Positions 1 to 11,242 of a DNA stretch of 64,000 bases are shown piece after piece (within the stretch, counting starts at the first letter, position 1; every line of letters starts with the position of its first letter). The stretch spans positions 1-64,000 of the forward strand of contig NZ_AQPH01000007.1 of assembly GCF_000442515.1 (NCBI RefSeq). Reading direction: 5' to 3'. The DNA comes from Magnetospirillum fulvum MGU-K5 (lineage in GTDB: Bacteria; Pseudomonadota; Alphaproteobacteria; Rhodospirillales; Magnetospirillaceae). The notes beneath the pieces are model-generated. The model did no database searches. It was not told the DNA's origin and worked only from the letters and a program-made list of their open reading frames with translations. A program made the position numbers and the translations under genes.

Positions 1-1
1 T

Positions 2-592
2 TGGGCCCCCAATCGCAGCGCCGGACGCGGCAAGGTTACCCATTCCGTTCCCGTTATCGACGTTTCCCCCAACAATGACTGGTCACAGGTTCGCGTGTTC
101 TATCGCCCGATCGGCGAATTGGGCACCAAGGTTTATCTGACCCAGGGCTTCGTCTATCGTCCTGGCACGTCGGGAACCGGCCGCAGCATGTTGTCGCAGC
201 CCGCGTCGCACAGCGCCGGCCATGCCGATGCCTCGCCGACCACCGACGCGCTGGTGCAGAATGTGGCCCTGGGCGACACCGCCACCCCGGCGATGATGCG
301 AATCGAAACGACCCCGACCCAGCCGAAGAGTGAGCCGCCCGCCGCCGCCCCGGTCAAGAGCCCCGAGACAGCCGCAATTGTCGCCACCCCGGCCAAGGCG
401 GTCGAGCCTGCTCCCGTCGTCGCCGCTCCGGTCAAGGCGGTTGCCCCCGCCCCTGTCGTCGCTGCCGCTCCGGTCAAGAGTCTCGAACCCAATCAGGTCG
501 TCGCCAGCCCGGTTCCGGCGGCGCAGCCGGGTCCGGTCCGTCCGGCCGACCCCGGTCGGGTCGATGTTTCGCGGTGGGCCGAGCAGGCCTGA
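2..592 (+). CDS. Partial CDS: Ala/Pro/Val-rich protein of unknown function
   Basis: The frame is open from base 2, so the gene starts left of the window and only its last 196 codons are visible. The first 60 or so visible residues look like folded protein (for example WSQVRVFYRPIGELG). From about base 340 the sequence becomes low-complexity, with recurring APVK and PAPVVA units, and it ends in a short RVDVSRWAEQ tail. A GTG at 95 is in frame, but similar coding sequence continues upstream of it, so it is internal. A strong terminator follows at 627. I recognise no family. A flexible Ala/Pro/Lys linker is typical of envelope or secreted proteins, but that is inference only. Confidence 0.7.
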   Translation, partial: WAPNRSAGRGKVTHSVPVIDVSPNNDWSQVRVFYRPIGELGTKVYLTQGFVYRPGTSGTGRSMLSQPASHSAGHADASPTTDALVQNVALGDTATPAMMRIETTPTQPKSEPPAAAPVKSPETAAIVATPAKAVEPAPVVAAPVKAVAPAPVVAAAPVKSLEPNQVVASPVPAAQPGPVRPADPGRVDVSRWAEQA

Positions 593-626
593 GCAAACGC
601 GCCCCTCCAATCCTTTTCGCCCAAAC

Positions 627-656
627 CGGGGGATGGATTACCATCCCCCGATTTTA
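627..656 (+). terminator. Rho-independent terminator after the first gene
   Basis: A perfect 10-bp stem (CGGGGGATGG with CCATCCCCCG, loop ATTA) is followed by ATTTTAT. It lies 35 bases after the stop codon of the upstream gene, and nothing else is coded here. It separates that gene from the LuxR-type regulator. Confidence 0.75.
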
Positions 657-820
657 TGTCCGATGGCTGTGATTCGGGCGACCTCGGACGAAAAGCTACC
701 ATATCCAGCGGTCCCTCCCCGGCCTGTGTCGCTTTGACCCTTTGAGAAATACAGGTTTGGCGTTATCAATACGGCCCAATAGGGTAGGGAAAGAACGACC
801 CGCGGGAGATAGTGTTGTCC

Positions 821-1450
821 ATGCCTGGTCCTCAGAGCCGACCGATCGCTGTTGTCATTGCCGAAAAGAACCCGCTGCTGCAAAGCAGTCTGGTGAAATT
901 ACTGGGCGGTGACGAGCGATTCACCATTGCCGGGGTTGCCAATGACGGGCAACGTTTCCTCGAACTGCTCGACAAGACCGCCTTTCGGGTCGGCGTGATC
1001 GGTTGGGAAATGCCCGTGGTTGACGGTCGCGGCGTGCTGCAATCGTTGCGCGGCCGCACCGACGCCCCCCGTCTGATCGTCTATACCGGCAGCGCCAATC
1101 CCGACGTTCCCCGTCAGGCGATGACGCTGGGCGCTGCGGGCTTCTGTTCGAAGCGCGAACCGCCCGAACAATTGGTCGATACCATCCTGGCGGTGGCGAC
1201 GGGACGGATGGTGTTTCCGTTCATCGACGTCGCCAGTCTGGCCAGCGATCCGCTGGCCGGCCTGACCCCGCGCGAGCGGGAATTGCTGGCTGCCCTGGCC
1301 GGTGGCCTGACCAATCAACAGATGGCGACTCAGCTCGACATCTCGCTCAATACCGTCAAATTCCACCTGAAAAACCTCTACGACAAGCTTGCGGTCGGCA
1401 ACCGCGCCCAGGCCGTCGCTTTCTTCCTCAAAGGGCGCGAGCCGCGCTGA
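821..1450 (+). CDS. LuxR/NarL-type regulator with degenerate receiver domain
   Basis: This 209-residue protein has an N-terminal receiver-like fold (about 8-125) and a C-terminal LuxR helix-turn-helix (about 145-205: LTPRERELLAALAGG, then NTVKFHLKNLYDKL). The DNA-binding half is fully canonical. The receiver is not: the acidic pair that normally binds Mg is AEKN, and the phospho-acceptor Asp in the LLDxxMP context is Gly61 (VIGWEMP). The Lys of the active site is retained (CSKREP). The protein is therefore probably phosphorylation-independent. The start is uncertain: GTG 812, TTG 815 and ATG 821 are all in frame, with a GGGAG at 804-808. Its target genes cannot be read from the sequence. The cytochrome b gene follows on the same strand after 74 bases. 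Confidence 0.85.
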   Translation: MPGPQSRPIAVVIAEKNPLLQSSLVKLLGGDERFTIAGVANDGQRFLELLDKTAFRVGVIGWEMPVVDGRGVLQSLRGRTDAPRLIVYTGSANPDVPRQAMTLGAAGFCSKREPPEQLVDTILAVATGRMVFPFIDVASLASDPLAGLTPRERELLAALAGGLTNQQMATQLDISLNTVKFHLKNLYDKLAVGNRAQAVAFFLKGREPR

Positions 1451-1524
1451 CCCCGGTCGGCCGGGGGGCCGACCGCGTCGTTCCGGTTCATCTCGGGTGG
1501 CAATCTGCCAATGGAGACACGCCG

Positions 1525-2100
1525 ATGACCTATGACAAAACAACCCGAACCCTGCACCGCTTCCTGGCGGCCGGGATCATCCTGCAAATTCTGCTCAGTC
1601 TGGTGATGAGCCATCCCAAGCCCGGCTATACCGGCAACTGGCTGTTCACCCTCCACTCGTGGGCGGGCCTCGCCGTGGGCGTGCTGCTGGTGGTGCACTG
1701 GGTCAAGTCGCTGCCGAAATACCGCGCGACCCCGCATTACCTGTTCCCGTGGACGACGAAGGCCGGGATCGACGCCGTGATCGCCGACGCCCGCCTGTAC
1801 ATCCAGGCCGCCAAAGAGCGCAAGATTCCCGAATCCGACGTCCCCACCCCGCTCCCCGGCGCAATCCAGGGGATCGGCCTGATCGTCGCCAGCGCGCTGG
1901 CCTTCACCGGCTTCATCATCTATTTCAGCCTGTATCCGAACGGACAGATCAGCGCCTTTGGCTGGCTGGCCAAGGAACTGCACGAACTGCTCGCTTCGGT
2001 GCTGTGGACCTTCCTGATCGTCCATGTCGGCGCGGCGGTGCTGCACCAGATCTATGGGCAGCCGTTGATCACCCAGATGTTCCGCCACAAGGAAGACTGA
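1525..2100 (+). CDS. Cytochrome b/b6-type membrane protein (bacterial cytochrome b561 / Ni-hydrogenase b-subunit fold)
   Basis: A 191-residue integral membrane protein with four likely membrane helices, near residues 12-30, 40-60, 115-135 and 155-180. Histidines sit where b-type haem ligands are expected in this fold (LHRFL near the N-terminus, LHSWAGLAVG and VHW in helix 2, LHELLASVLW and VHVGAAVLHQ in the last helices). Family members carry electrons between quinol and a partner dehydrogenase or a periplasmic carrier. No partner subunit is adjacent, so its redox partner is unknown. ATG 1525 is preceded by a GGAGA. A strong terminator follows at once, so it is the last gene of its transcript. 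Confidence 0.85.
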   Translation: MTYDKTTRTLHRFLAAGIILQILLSLVMSHPKPGYTGNWLFTLHSWAGLAVGVLLVVHWVKSLPKYRATPHYLFPWTTKAGIDAVIADARLYIQAAKERKIPESDVPTPLPGAIQGIGLIVASALAFTGFIIYFSLYPNGQISAFGWLAKELHELLASVLWTFLIVHVGAAVLHQIYGQPLITQMFRHKED

Positions 2101-2118
2101 GCCTGACGGCTCGGGACA

Positions 2119-2147
2119 AGCGCGGGCGTTTCGCCCGCGCTTTTTTT
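2119..2147 (+). terminator. Rho-independent terminator of the cytochrome b gene
   Basis: A perfect 10-bp stem, AGCGCGGGCG with CGCCCGCGCT, has a TTT loop and is followed by a run of seven T. It starts 19 bases after the stop codon. Confidence 0.92.
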
Positions 2148-2212
2148 ATGGGCTGGCTCTTCAAACATCCCAACCCTCGATCTGCCGGTTATCGGGCTAT
2201 CGCCCGAACCCA

Positions 2213-2307
2213 TCTGGAGCGGTGCTCCAGACCTCCTTCATTTTCCGGAATCAATCATTGGGAGGTTTGGAGGGAATCCTCCAAGCCGGGCCGGGGCGGC
2301 AGCCCCG
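2213..2307. repeat. Cluster of three intergenic hairpins
   Basis: Between the cytochrome b terminator and the folP stop lie three perfect dyads: TCTGGAGC/GCTCCAGA (2213-2231), TTGGAGG/CCTCCAA (2267-2284) and CGGGGC/GCCCCG (2292-2307). ACCTCC (2231-2236) and GGAGGT (2261-2266) also pair. The set looks like a mosaic repetitive element. It may end folP transcription, but there is no T-tract on either strand. Confidence 0.5.
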
Positions 2308-2330
2308 CAAGGGTGAGTCTTTATGATCGC

Positions 2331-3497
2331 TCAGGCTCCCGCCCGCATCGCCTGCCAGATCCGCACCGCCTGAACCGTTTCGGCGACGTCGTGGACGCGC
2401 AGAATCTGGACCCCGGCATCAAGACCAGCCAGATTGGCGGCCAGCGTGCCAGGCAGACGCTGGCGCGGCGGCTCGCCTTGGCTTAGATGGGCGACAAAGC
2501 TTTTGCGCGACACGCCCAGCAGAACCGGGCAGCCGAACCGATGGAGCAGAGCCAGCGACCCCAGAATCTGGGCGTTGTGCTCGGCTGTCTTGCCAAAGCC
2601 GATCCCGGGATCGACGCAAAGACGGGCGCGCTCGATCCCGGCCCGCTCCGCCGCCGCGATCCGCTCTTCCATCTGGTCGAGCATATCGAGGGGCGCGCAG
2701 GCGTAACGCGGATCGGCCTGCATCGTACGGGGATCGTCGCCCAGCATATGCATCAGACAGACCGCCGCCCCGCTGGCGGCGGCAACGACGAGCGATTGGG
2801 GATCACCCGCCAGTCCGGTGACGTCGTTGATAATGCGGGCCCCGGCGGCAACGGCTGCCCCCATCACCCGGGCATGGCGGGTATCAATCGAGACGACGAT
2901 ACCGCGTTCGGCCAGGGCGCGGACCACCGGCACCACCCGGCCTTCCTCGTCCTCGGGCGAGACCGGATCGGCCCCGGGACGGGTGGATTCTCCACCAACA
3001 TCAATGATCGTCGCTCCGGCCTCGACCAGAGCCAGGGCGCGGGCGATGGCCGGTTCGGTGCCGAACGCCTCGCCCCCGTCGGAAAAGCTGTCGGGAGTAA
3101 CGTTGACGATCCCCATCACCGACGGGGCATCCATCGCCACGCCGCCCCAGGCGGGACGACGGCGGCCGATCCGATGCAGACAATCCGAGACATGACGGCA
3201 CAGGTCGGGATGCTCGCGCTCGGCCCAGCCCACCAGTTCGGCAAAGGGGGCAACCGCCAGATCGGCCCCGCCTTCGGGGCGGCGCAGGATCACCGCGACG
3301 GCGGTAAAAGCCAGGGCTCCATCACCGATCGGCCAGCCGTGACCGGCGATCACCGCGGCGGCGGCCTGCTCGCCCCCGACGATGGCAGTGGGAAGAAGAT
3401 AGAGCGAGCGGGCAAGATCGACCCCCTCCAGCGCGAAGCCCCGCGGGAGAGCGGGGCTTCGGTGGAAGGCGGATGCGACCGGGGTAACGGTCGCCAC
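2331..3497 (-). CDS. folP: Dihydropteroate synthase with N-terminal extension
   Basis: Condenses p-aminobenzoate with the pterin pyrophosphate to make dihydropteroate in folate synthesis. All DHPS signatures are present: MGIVNVTPDSFSDGG, GGESTRPGA, VSIDTRHARVM, IINDVTGL, PGIGFGKT and the C-terminal GVSRKSF. The DHPS barrel starts only about 125 residues in; the first part (LARSLYLLPTAIVGG and onward) is an extension absent from short FolP proteins. It follows ftsH on the same strand. The GTG at 3497 lies just past the ftsH stop and suits the operon; an in-frame TTG at 3530 would overlap ftsH. pabB and pabC, which make the co-substrate, are elsewhere in this window (34.8-37 kb). glmM, a frequent neighbour of folP, is not next to it. 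Confidence 0.93.
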   Translation of the reverse strand: MATVTPVASAFHRSPALPRGFALEGVDLARSLYLLPTAIVGGEQAAAAVIAGHGWPIGDGALAFTAVAVILRRPEGGADLAVAPFAELVGWAEREHPDLCRHVSDCLHRIGRRRPAWGGVAMDAPSVMGIVNVTPDSFSDGGEAFGTEPAIARALALVEAGATIIDVGGESTRPGADPVSPEDEEGRVVPVVRALAERGIVVSIDTRHARVMGAAVAAGARIINDVTGLAGDPQSLVVAAASGAAVCLMHMLGDDPRTMQADPRYACAPLDMLDQMEERIAAAERAGIERARLCVDPGIGFGKTAEHNAQILGSLALLHRFGCPVLLGVSRKSFVAHLSQGEPPRQRLPGTLAANLAGLDAGVQILRVHDVAETVQAVRIWQAMRAGA

Positions 3498-3501
3498 CGG
3501 A

Positions 3502-5417
<1,916 letters not shown>

Positions 5418-5421
<4 letters not shown>

Positions 5422-6817
5422 GGTTGGGTCCTTCCTGGTTTGGCGCAACCGGCGCCGGAAGCCGGATCGCACGCCGAAGACATCCCCCAGGATATGGGGT
5501 TTGAACCGAATGGCACAAGCCTAAGCCCCGCTGCGGTCAGGCTTTGCGCCGGGGCCGGTTCCAGTCCGCAGACACCGTATCGTGCGCCCTTTCGGTTATA
5601 AACGAGGTGGGGCACCGCGCAAACACCCTGCTGATCGCGCAGGGCGGGAATCGTCGGCCGGGCACAGGCGGGAATGGCAAGGCGGCGCGCCCGCTCGGCC
5701 AGATCGCGGCCGGGCGACGGCCCCAGCGCACCAAGCCGCAGTCCGGACGGGGCCGAGGGAGCAAGCGAGACAACAAAGCGGCGGTCCCACACCAGTTTAG
5801 CCCCGGGGCAAAGCGCGACCGGCGCGGCCACTCGCGCCGGTTCGCGACAGATGACCCAGCCGCCCGGTTCGGCGACGATCCGACACCCGGCCAGGGTCAC
5901 CCCACCGCTGGCGGGAGCGGCCAAGGTCGCGGCCAGCCGCTCCAATCGTTCGAGACGGGGCGGCAGAGGCTCGCCGCCGACCACGGCCAGCAGCCGGGCC
6001 AGCAGCCGCAACGCCACCTCCTCGGACAGAGACGCCAGCCCCTCCGCCGCCAGTACCGCGAACCCGGCCGGATGCAACTGGACAAGCCGTGCCGCCGCCC
6101 GCGCCACCTCCCGCTCCAGACTGGCCCGCGCCCGCCCCAGCCGCGCCGCCGTCGCCGCCAGCCGGGCCGGACTCAACCCCTCGGCGGCCAGGGTCGGGGC
6201 AAGCTGGCGCAGCCGCACCCGGGCATAGGCCGGATCGGCGTTGGACGGATCATCGACCCAGGATTGACCGCGTTCGATCAGGGTGGCGCGCAGCCGGGCA
6301 CGGGGAATATCGAGCAGAGGGCGGAGACTCTGCCCCCACCGCGTCGGCCTCTGAGGAGACATCGCCGCCAGACCGTCCAGCCCCGAGCCCCGCCCCAGCC
6401 GCAGCAACAGCGTCTCGGCCTGATCCTCGCGGTGATGTGCCAGCAAAAGGTGAAGGATGCCCGCTTCGGCGCAATATTGGCCGAGCAGATCGTACCGCGC
6501 CGCCCGGGCCACCGCCTGGATATCGGCGGCGGGGCGCTCCCCCTCGCGGACCAGAATCTGGTGGGCGATCCCGCGCGCCGCCAGCCATTGACCGACCTTG
6601 GCCGCCTCGGCCGCCGAGTCCGGGCGCAAGCGATGATCGACGGTGAGAGCGACCACACTCCCCCCCGTGCCGCTGCCCACGCGGCGGCGAGCAAGGTCAG
6701 AGCCAGACTGTCCGGCCCACCGGATACTGCGACGGCAAGACGCGGCCGAGGCTCGAACGGCCCCAGCGACAGCATCAATGCGGCAAAATCCTGGTCGGAG
6801 ATGGCGTTTTCATCCAT
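5418..6817 (-). CDS. tilS: tRNA(Ile)-lysidine synthase, interrupted by an apparent frameshift
   Basis: TilS converts C34 of the CAU-anticodon isoleucine tRNA to lysidine and is essential in almost all bacteria. The N-terminal part, with the PP-loop [17 protein letters not shown], is in one frame from ATG 6817 (ATG 6847 is an alternative). The next conserved block, [14 protein letters not shown], and all the rest ([18 protein letters not shown], then the C-terminal domain) are in another frame. The switch falls in a run of seven G (6660-6666); eight G would restore a single frame of about 466 codons. The cause could be a sequencing error, a true mutation, or recoding (see the slippery-site entry). 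The stop codon overlaps the ftsH start. Everything downstream of the shift is intact, which argues against an old pseudogene. Confidence 0.85.
6659..6665 (-). other. Candidate -1 slippery heptamer in tilS
   Basis: Read in the tilS N-terminal frame, the G run spells G GGG GGA, which fits the X XXY YYZ pattern for -1 ribosomal slippage. Slipping back one base here joins the PP-loop frame to the VVALTVD frame exactly, giving [12 protein letters not shown]. It is equally the place where a one-base homopolymer miscall would be expected. Confidence 0.35.
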
Positions 6818-6912
6818 CCTTCCAGCATAGCCGCCTCCACGCGCCATGTCTCGACAAGCTGGGGCGACTGGTCAACACTGTTCGCCTTTCCCATCAAGCA
6901 CGAGGGAGCCTC

Positions 6913-7746
6913 ATGCGCAAGCTCATCATCGGCGCCAGCGTTCTGCTGGCGGTGATCGTCGGCGGGTTGTTCTACCTGTTCTCGTCGATCGACGGCATTG
7001 TCAAAACCGTCATTGAACGGGTCGGAACCCAGGTCACCGGGGTCAAGGTCTCGGTCGGGTCGGTCGCGATCCGTCTGTCCGAGGGCAAGGCCGCGATCAA
7101 GGGCCTTACAATCGCCAACCCGCCCGGTTTCTCCGCCAATCCGGCGATCAAGTTCGGCGAAGTCGCGGTCACGCTCGACACCGGCACACTGAACCGCAAT
7201 CCAATCGTGATCTCTGAAATCCTGGTCGCCACCCCGGCGGTCGCGCTCGAAGTGTCGCCCACCAGCGGCAGCAACCTCGACGTTCTGCGCCGCAATATCG
7301 CGGGCGCGGATCAGGCCAAACCGGCGGCCGGTGCCGACCAGCCGGTTCAGAGCGAAGCGGCGAAAACCGAAGCCGCCAAGACCGAACCGGCCAAGGGATC
7401 GGACAGAAAGGTCGTGATCGACCGTCTGGCGATCACCGGGGGCGAGGTCGATCTGGCCCTCGGCGGGCTCCCCAGCGTTCCCGGCGCTCCCACCACGGCG
7501 GCAAACGCCAAGATCGCCGATATCGTCCTGACCGATATCGGCCGGGCCGAGGGCGGAGCCACCGCCGTTCAGGTCGGTCAGAAGGTGCTGGACGCCCTGA
7601 TCGGCGGGGCGATCAAATCTTCGGGCAATTCCGATGGCCTGCTGGGCGACATCGGCGAGAAGATCAAGGAAGCGATTCCGGCTGAAAAGCTGAAGGCGCT
7701 GCCCGGTCAGGCCGGCGAAGCTCTCAAAGGGCTGCTCGGCAAATAA
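6913..7746 (+). CDS. AsmA-like membrane-anchored periplasmic protein
   Basis: A 277-residue protein with an uncleaved N-terminal signal anchor (KLIIGASVLLAVIVGGLFYLF). It is followed by alternating beta-type sequence resembling the start of AsmA/DUF748 proteins (VKVSVGSVAIRLSEGKAAIKGLTIANPPGF). An Ala/Lys/Glu-rich linker (about 135-160, with repeated EAAKTE units) leads into a second beta segment and an amphipathic C-terminus (GQAGEALKGLLGK). AsmA relatives act in lipid transport or envelope assembly, but this one is short and its role is unknown. ATG 6913 follows GAGGGAG. It is divergent from tilS and convergent with the pseudokinase gene. Confidence 0.75.
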   Translation: MRKLIIGASVLLAVIVGGLFYLFSSIDGIVKTVIERVGTQVTGVKVSVGSVAIRLSEGKAAIKGLTIANPPGFSANPAIKFGEVAVTLDTGTLNRNPIVISEILVATPAVALEVSPTSGSNLDVLRRNIAGADQAKPAAGADQPVQSEAAKTEAAKTEPAKGSDRKVVIDRLAITGGEVDLALGGLPSVPGAPTTAANAKIADIVLTDIGRAEGGATAVQVGQKVLDALIGGAIKSSGNSDGLLGDIGEKIKEAIPAEKLKALPGQAGEALKGLLGK

Positions 7747-7803
7747 AGAAGGCGGGTTGGGCGCTGGACGATCCCGGGGGATCTCCAGCGTCCGGCAGTC
7801 TGC

Positions 7804-9873
7804 TTAGAACACCGCGGTAACGACGACGATTGTCGCCACCACCATTGCAATCACGATTCCGGTCACCGCCGCCGTCTGACGGCCGATCTTCTCGGCTTCG
7901 ACCACATGTTCCTCGGCCTCGAACTGGATACGGCGGACTTCTTCCTCGGCTGCGTGATATTGCGCCTGGGCCCACTGGAACTCTTTCTCGTCCTTGGCCC
8001 GCTCCTCGGGATTTTCCAGCAGGTTGTAGAGTTCGACGATCGAGCCCTTGCGGACGATGCGGGGAATTTCCTTTTCCAGTTCCTTGCGCTTGTCGCGACC
8101 GTGATAGGCGTCGATCACCGGCTTTAACGATACCGCCATCCACGTCGCCAACCCCGGCAGGGCTTCCGGCCCCAGCCGGTATTGCAGCACCGCGTACAGA
8201 TTGAGCACCGCCATCATCATCACGGATTCGTTGGGATCGCTGAACAGGTTCAGATTGCGATCGATGTCCGACCGCATCCGCGCCCCCAGAAATCCGGCGA
8301 TATGGCGATCGATCGGCGGCTGCTTGCTTTCGCCGCGCCGGGTGGCGGCGAGGTTGAGCGCGGGAAGCAGTTCCTTGACCTCGACGACGTAATCCTCGCC
8401 GATCAGCGCGCTTTGCAGCGGCAGGGCGTCGTTCATCTCGTACAGGCAGCGTTCGAGACCGAATCCCATTCCGGTCTGGGTCAGATAGCCGCGCAATTCG
8501 CGGAAATTCGACTCCATCAGCGAATTGTCGGGCTGATAATCCTCGCCGCGCAGTTCGAACCACAGCTTCGGCACTTCGCGGATGATCATCTCGGTCAGCA
8601 GGCGGGTATCGCCCCGGCTGGCCACCACCGCCGCCAGTGCCGAACCGAAGCCGTCCGGCATCGCGTAAAAGCCCTTGTAGCGGATCGGCGCTGATTTATC
8701 GAGTGCGATCAATACCTTGCACAGCATCAGATCGGTGGCGCTCTTTTTGTCGGTCGTCGTGTTGAGCGAGAGACGGACGATTTCGGCGACAATCGCCGCC
8801 TTATCCTTGTCTTCGACCGCACGGCGCAGCCACAGTTCCAGCTTGCCTTCGATCACCGGCGGGATCGCCTGATCCCAATTCTTCGCCATTGCCTGCGATA
8901 ATTCGCGGCAATTGTAATATTCCTTGCCCATGAAGGGAAAACCGCGGGCGGCACGCTTTTCGCCGCGCGGCTGCAACGGCGACATCCGCCGCCCCGACAT
9001 CCACAGGTCAAGATCCTCGGCGGTCCAGCGCTGGTCGCCATCGTCGCACAGCAGGCCGCGCAACACTTCGATCAGCGCCATTGGCAGCCGTTCGTCGCCG
9101 ATCAGGGTGTTGTAGCTGCCCAATTGGATTTTGGCGCTCAAGATCGCTTCGTCGGACAGGTTGGCGACCGGATTGCGTCCCATCAGCAGGATCGCAACGG
9201 TCACCCCCAGCGAGTAGAGATCATCGGCATAGGTGCCGCTGCCACGCGCGATCGGGTTGCACATCCCGGATTCGATCGTCTCGAACAGCACCGGCTGGTC
9301 GAAGCCGGGCGGCGCGGCAACGCAATCGCCAAAGGCCAGCCGCTCGCCATTGGCGTCCATCGCGAACAGGTTGGTCGGGCGGACGGCACGATGGGTGATC
9401 CCGCGCGAGGTCATCTCGCGGATCGCGCTCGATAGCGGCTCGATCACCTTCTTGGCGATCACGTATTCGTCGAAGCGTTTCACCTCGCCCCGCAGCGAGG
9501 TCATGATCCGCCGCCCGGCCGGGCGCTCATAGACCACCGTCATGCAACGGCGACCGGCGGGGGGCCAGTTCATCGCCCCCCATTCGACCAGTTGCTGCAT
9601 CCCCGGCGAACTGACGCCCTTCAGCGCCCGCATCACGGTGACGCGGGGCGGAAGCTCGGGCTTGCAGATCAGGGCATACATCGGCCGGTTGGGGTCGCGC
9701 TTATCCTCGGCGGCAAACGCGTCCGCCGAGGGCGTCGACAAATCAACCAGAGGCTGGGTCGAGCGGATCAGAAAGCGATCGCGCAACAACCCAGGTGGGC
9801 CAGCCGGTCGGATTTCCTCGGCCTGAAGGGCCGGATCTTCTCCGACATCGACATCCTCTTCGGCTTCCGCCAT
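7804..9873 (-). CDS. Tail-anchored protein-kinase-like protein lacking the catalytic Asp (pseudokinase)
   Basis: A 689-residue protein with a Ser/Thr-kinase-like domain at about 30-310. Recognisable pieces are YALICKPEL (Lys71, in the ATP-lysine position), ITHRAVRPTNLF at 159-170, FGDCV at 181-185 and YADDLYSLGVTVAILLMGR. The catalytic HRDxKxxN loop reads HRAVRPTN: Asp is replaced by Ala163 and Lys by Arg165, while Asn168 stays. DFG reads DCV. Phosphotransfer is therefore unlikely. A long helical region of unknown type follows. Near the C-terminus is a charged coiled coil (AEEEVRRIQFEAEEHV), and the last 22 residues are hydrophobic with no charged tail, so it is probably tail-anchored in the inner membrane with the kinase fold in the cytoplasm. 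It lies 63 bases downstream of purA and may share its transcript. GTG 9882 is an alternative start. Confidence 0.8.
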   Translation of the reverse strand: MAEAEEDVDVGEDPALQAEEIRPAGPPGLLRDRFLIRSTQPLVDLSTPSADAFAAEDKRDPNRPMYALICKPELPPRVTVMRALKGVSSPGMQQLVEWGAMNWPPAGRRCMTVVYERPAGRRIMTSLRGEVKRFDEYVIAKKVIEPLSSAIREMTSRGITHRAVRPTNLFAMDANGERLAFGDCVAAPPGFDQPVLFETIESGMCNPIARGSGTYADDLYSLGVTVAILLMGRNPVANLSDEAILSAKIQLGSYNTLIGDERLPMALIEVLRGLLCDDGDQRWTAEDLDLWMSGRRMSPLQPRGEKRAARGFPFMGKEYYNCRELSQAMAKNWDQAIPPVIEGKLELWLRRAVEDKDKAAIVAEIVRLSLNTTTDKKSATDLMLCKVLIALDKSAPIRYKGFYAMPDGFGSALAAVVASRGDTRLLTEMIIREVPKLWFELRGEDYQPDNSLMESNFRELRGYLTQTGMGFGLERCLYEMNDALPLQSALIGEDYVVEVKELLPALNLAATRRGESKQPPIDRHIAGFLGARMRSDIDRNLNLFSDPNESVMMMAVLNLYAVLQYRLGPEALPGLATWMAVSLKPVIDAYHGRDKRKELEKEIPRIVRKGSIVELYNLLENPEERAKDEKEFQWAQAQYHAAEEEVRRIQFEAEEHVVEAEKIGRQTAAVTGIVIAMVVATIVVVTAVF

Positions 9874-9936
9874 CGCCCCCACCCGATTGTCATCGGTTCC
9901 TTATAGCACTTTATGGAGGGATGGCTCACCCGGCAA

Positions 9937-11226
<1,290 letters not shown>

Positions 11227-11242
11227 TCTTGTCCCTGCCTTG

